Positions 6,501 through 6,964 of a stretch of 6,964 bases of DNA are shown here, one piece after another. The notes beneath the pieces are model-generated. The model worked only from the letters and a program-made list of their open reading frames with translations. It searched no databases and was not told where the DNA came from. This stretch comes from JAGOUB01 sp964648045 (GTDB taxonomy: Bacteria; Patescibacteriota; Gracilibacteria; Peribacterales; Peribacteraceae): positions 1 through 6,964 of the forward strand of contig CAZYNU010000042.1 in NCBI GenBank assembly GCA_964648045.1. The letters run 5' to 3'. A program made the translations under genes and the position numbers. Positions within the stretch are counted from its first letter, which is position 1, and each line of letters opens with the position of its first letter.

Positions 6501-6913
6501 TTGAGCCGATGGGTATGACGACCAATGGCGAGATCCCGATGGTGAAGTCAATCATGGACTATATCGCCCGCTGGATGGCCCTCAAGTTCCTTACCAAGGA
6601 GGAGGCCATGCAGCTCCATAACCACGAACTGGTTGAGAAGGCCTACGCCGAGGGCAGCAAGAGCCGCGATGCATTCGCCATGCGCCTGCCAGTGGTGGAT
6701 GAGGGGCAGAGTGCCGATGACTCCGAGGTTGTCCAGACGGGTATTGCCACACTAGAGCCAGAGGAGGGCGAGTCTGCTCCCAGTAAGATTGATCTCGCGA
6801 AGCTCCAGGGTTTCACCGGTTCGATCTGCAGCAGCTGCAGCAGCATGAAGATGAAGCGCAACGGCTCGTGCGAGCTGTGTCTCGATTGCGGCGTTACGTC
6901 GGGTTGCTCCTGA
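3521..6913 (+). CDS. nrdJ: Adenosylcobalamin-dependent (class II) ribonucleotide reductase
   Basis: 1130 residues; converts ribonucleotides to deoxyribonucleotides in the cytosol using coenzyme B12 to make the thiyl radical, so it needs neither oxygen nor a separate radical subunit. Residues about 40-880 are the reductase barrel. By family alignment C437 in NPCSE (with N435 and E439) is the thiyl-radical cysteine, and C218 (HACFIQ) and C448 (ACNLASLNL, 11 residues after C437) are the redox pair. Other family motifs are GSGTGTNFS from 247 and APTGTI at 635-640. A charged linker (about 884-925, VEKIVERIV) leads to a TSCPD-type domain (about 927-1000). The protein ends in a cysteine-rich zinc-finger tail with C1103, C1106, C1117, C1120, C1123 and C1129, a type known to re-reduce the active site in many class II enzymes. 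There is no N-terminal ATP-cone, so dATP inhibition at that site is not expected. It resembles the long alphaproteobacterial NrdJ but lacks an insertion of some 60 residues after KKVAALAKAG. ATG 3521 is the first possible start after the in-frame TAG at 3458. It has no Shine-Dalgarno, only a pyrimidine tract, and gives a polar extension of about 37 residues. Confidence 0.97.
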   Translation: MNPNAAAQAKAAHKTIHDDRQQEGGSAGHQNRHGGLSVPRLFTTPGSDPLDEVTYERRTSRVTNTNGSVVFEMQDAEIPADWSQVATDIVVSKYFRKAGVPQYNADGSIKLDEKGLPVTGPERSVRQVVRRLAGCWRHWGESYGYFATKQDAQAFEDEMSYMLVRQMAAPNSPQWFNTGLHSAYGITGPAQGHYYVDPDTGEVRKSEDSYTHPQPHACFIQSVADDMVNEGGIMDLWVREARLFKYGSGTGTNFSHLRGNGEPLSGGGKSSGLMSWLKIGDRAAGAIKSGGTTRRAAKMVCLDLDHPDIETFINWKVEEEKKVAALAKAGYDIDFNGEAYATVSGQNSNNSVRVPQAFFEALERDADWNLYWRTELRKAAKEGREPKPSKTLKAKDLWEQIAYAAWSCADPGVQYDTTVNDWHTCPADGRINASNPCSEYMFLDNTACNLASLNLLKFFDAENGTFEVEKYRHAIRLWTIVLEISVLMAQFPSKEIAELSYKFRTLGLGYANLGAMLMRMGIAYDSEQGRAICAALTAILTGESYAASAEMARHLGAFPGYGPNRESMLRVIRNHRRAAYDAPTKEYEGLHVPPVGIDQQVCPPGLLTAAKECWDRALEMGQEHGYRNAQVTVIAPTGTIGLLMDCDTTGVEPDFALVKFKKLAGGGYMKIANQSVEPALSALGYAESEVRDIMRYVMGTLSLEGAPHVNRQSLKEKGFTDADIAKIEAQLSTVFEIGFAFNRFALGDETMKRLGFTDAQLADESFNLLKALGFTKEQVDEANEVICGHMTIEGAPHLRDEHLSVFDCANRCGKNGKRYIHYEGHIRMMAASQPFISGAISKTINLPSEATIEDVKNAYLLSWKLSIKANALYRDGSKMSQVLSTSSDAKEEKVEPKVVEKIVERIVYKPAARRRKLPDERPALTHKFSVAGHEGYLTVGLFEDGQPGELFIKMNKEGSTLSGVMDMFAMSMSMNLQYGVPLKVLCAKLAHSRFEPMGMTTNGEIPMVKSIMDYIARWMALKFLTKEEAMQLHNHELVEKAYAEGSKSRDAFAMRLPVVDEGQSADDSEVVQTGIATLEPEEGESAPSKIDLAKLQGFTGSICSSCSSMKMKRNGSCELCLDCGVTSGCS

Positions 6914-6964
6914 ATTATTCATCACTCAAAAGTATATTACAAAAATCAGATTTTGTCAAAGTAT
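6914..6964. other. AT-rich region after nrdJ, to the window edge
   Basis: 51 bases with no gene. An imperfect palindrome, ACAAAAATC then GATTTTGT (6939-6956, one extra A), has too short a centre for a good RNA hairpin, and no classical terminator is visible. Two near-identical motifs, TCAAAAGTAT (6926-6935) and TCAAAGTAT (6956-6964), start 30 bp apart. The region may be the start of the next promoter rather than the end of nrdJ. Confidence 0.5.

Overview
The window is a stretch of bacterial chromosome carrying housekeeping genes. It has four protein-coding genes: the 3' end of fusA (elongation factor G, running in from the left edge), a TrpR-like (YerC/YecD family) regulator, a flavodoxin-fold NAD(P)H-dependent FMN reductase on the minus strand, and a complete nrdJ for a long adenosylcobalamin-dependent (class II) ribonucleotide reductase. 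I see no mobile element, CRISPR array, tRNA or rRNA. The coding regions are GC-rich, TGA is used as a normal stop, and nrdJ almost never uses TTA, CTA or TCA codons. The taxon cannot be fixed from this. A lone YerC-type regulator, class II RNR as the reductase seen here, and fusA not followed by tufA would fit several phyla; a Patescibacteria (Peregrinibacteria/Peribacteria-like) or Verrucomicrobia-like genome is only a guess. The RNR itself reads much like the long NrdJ of Alphaproteobacteria, minus one internal insertion.

Layout. 1-1890: fusA, closed by a strong intrinsic terminator with a GTGA tetraloop (1915-1938). 1990-2430: TrpR-like regulator, with no good ribosome binding site. 2434-3147 (minus): FMN reductase, convergent with the regulator; the two stop codons lie inside one perfect palindrome (2424-2440). 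3148-3520: a 373-base divergent intergenic region between the reductase and nrdJ. It has a very AT-rich block (28 G/C in the 90 bases 3261-3350), a small inverted repeat, two hairpins (one followed by a T-run on the minus strand) and, closest to nrdJ, two NrdR-box-like sites whose starts are exactly 32 bp apart. 3521-6913: nrdJ. 6914-6964: AT-rich tail with no clear terminator.

How it works together. EF-G serves translation and the class II RNR makes deoxynucleotides without needing oxygen. The paired NrdR boxes suggest that nrdJ is repressed by NrdR, the nucleotide-sensing regulator of RNR genes, which must be encoded elsewhere. The FMN reductase and TrpR-like genes have no visible functional link to either neighbour. 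I found no convincing new system; the most informative signal is the regulatory region before nrdJ.
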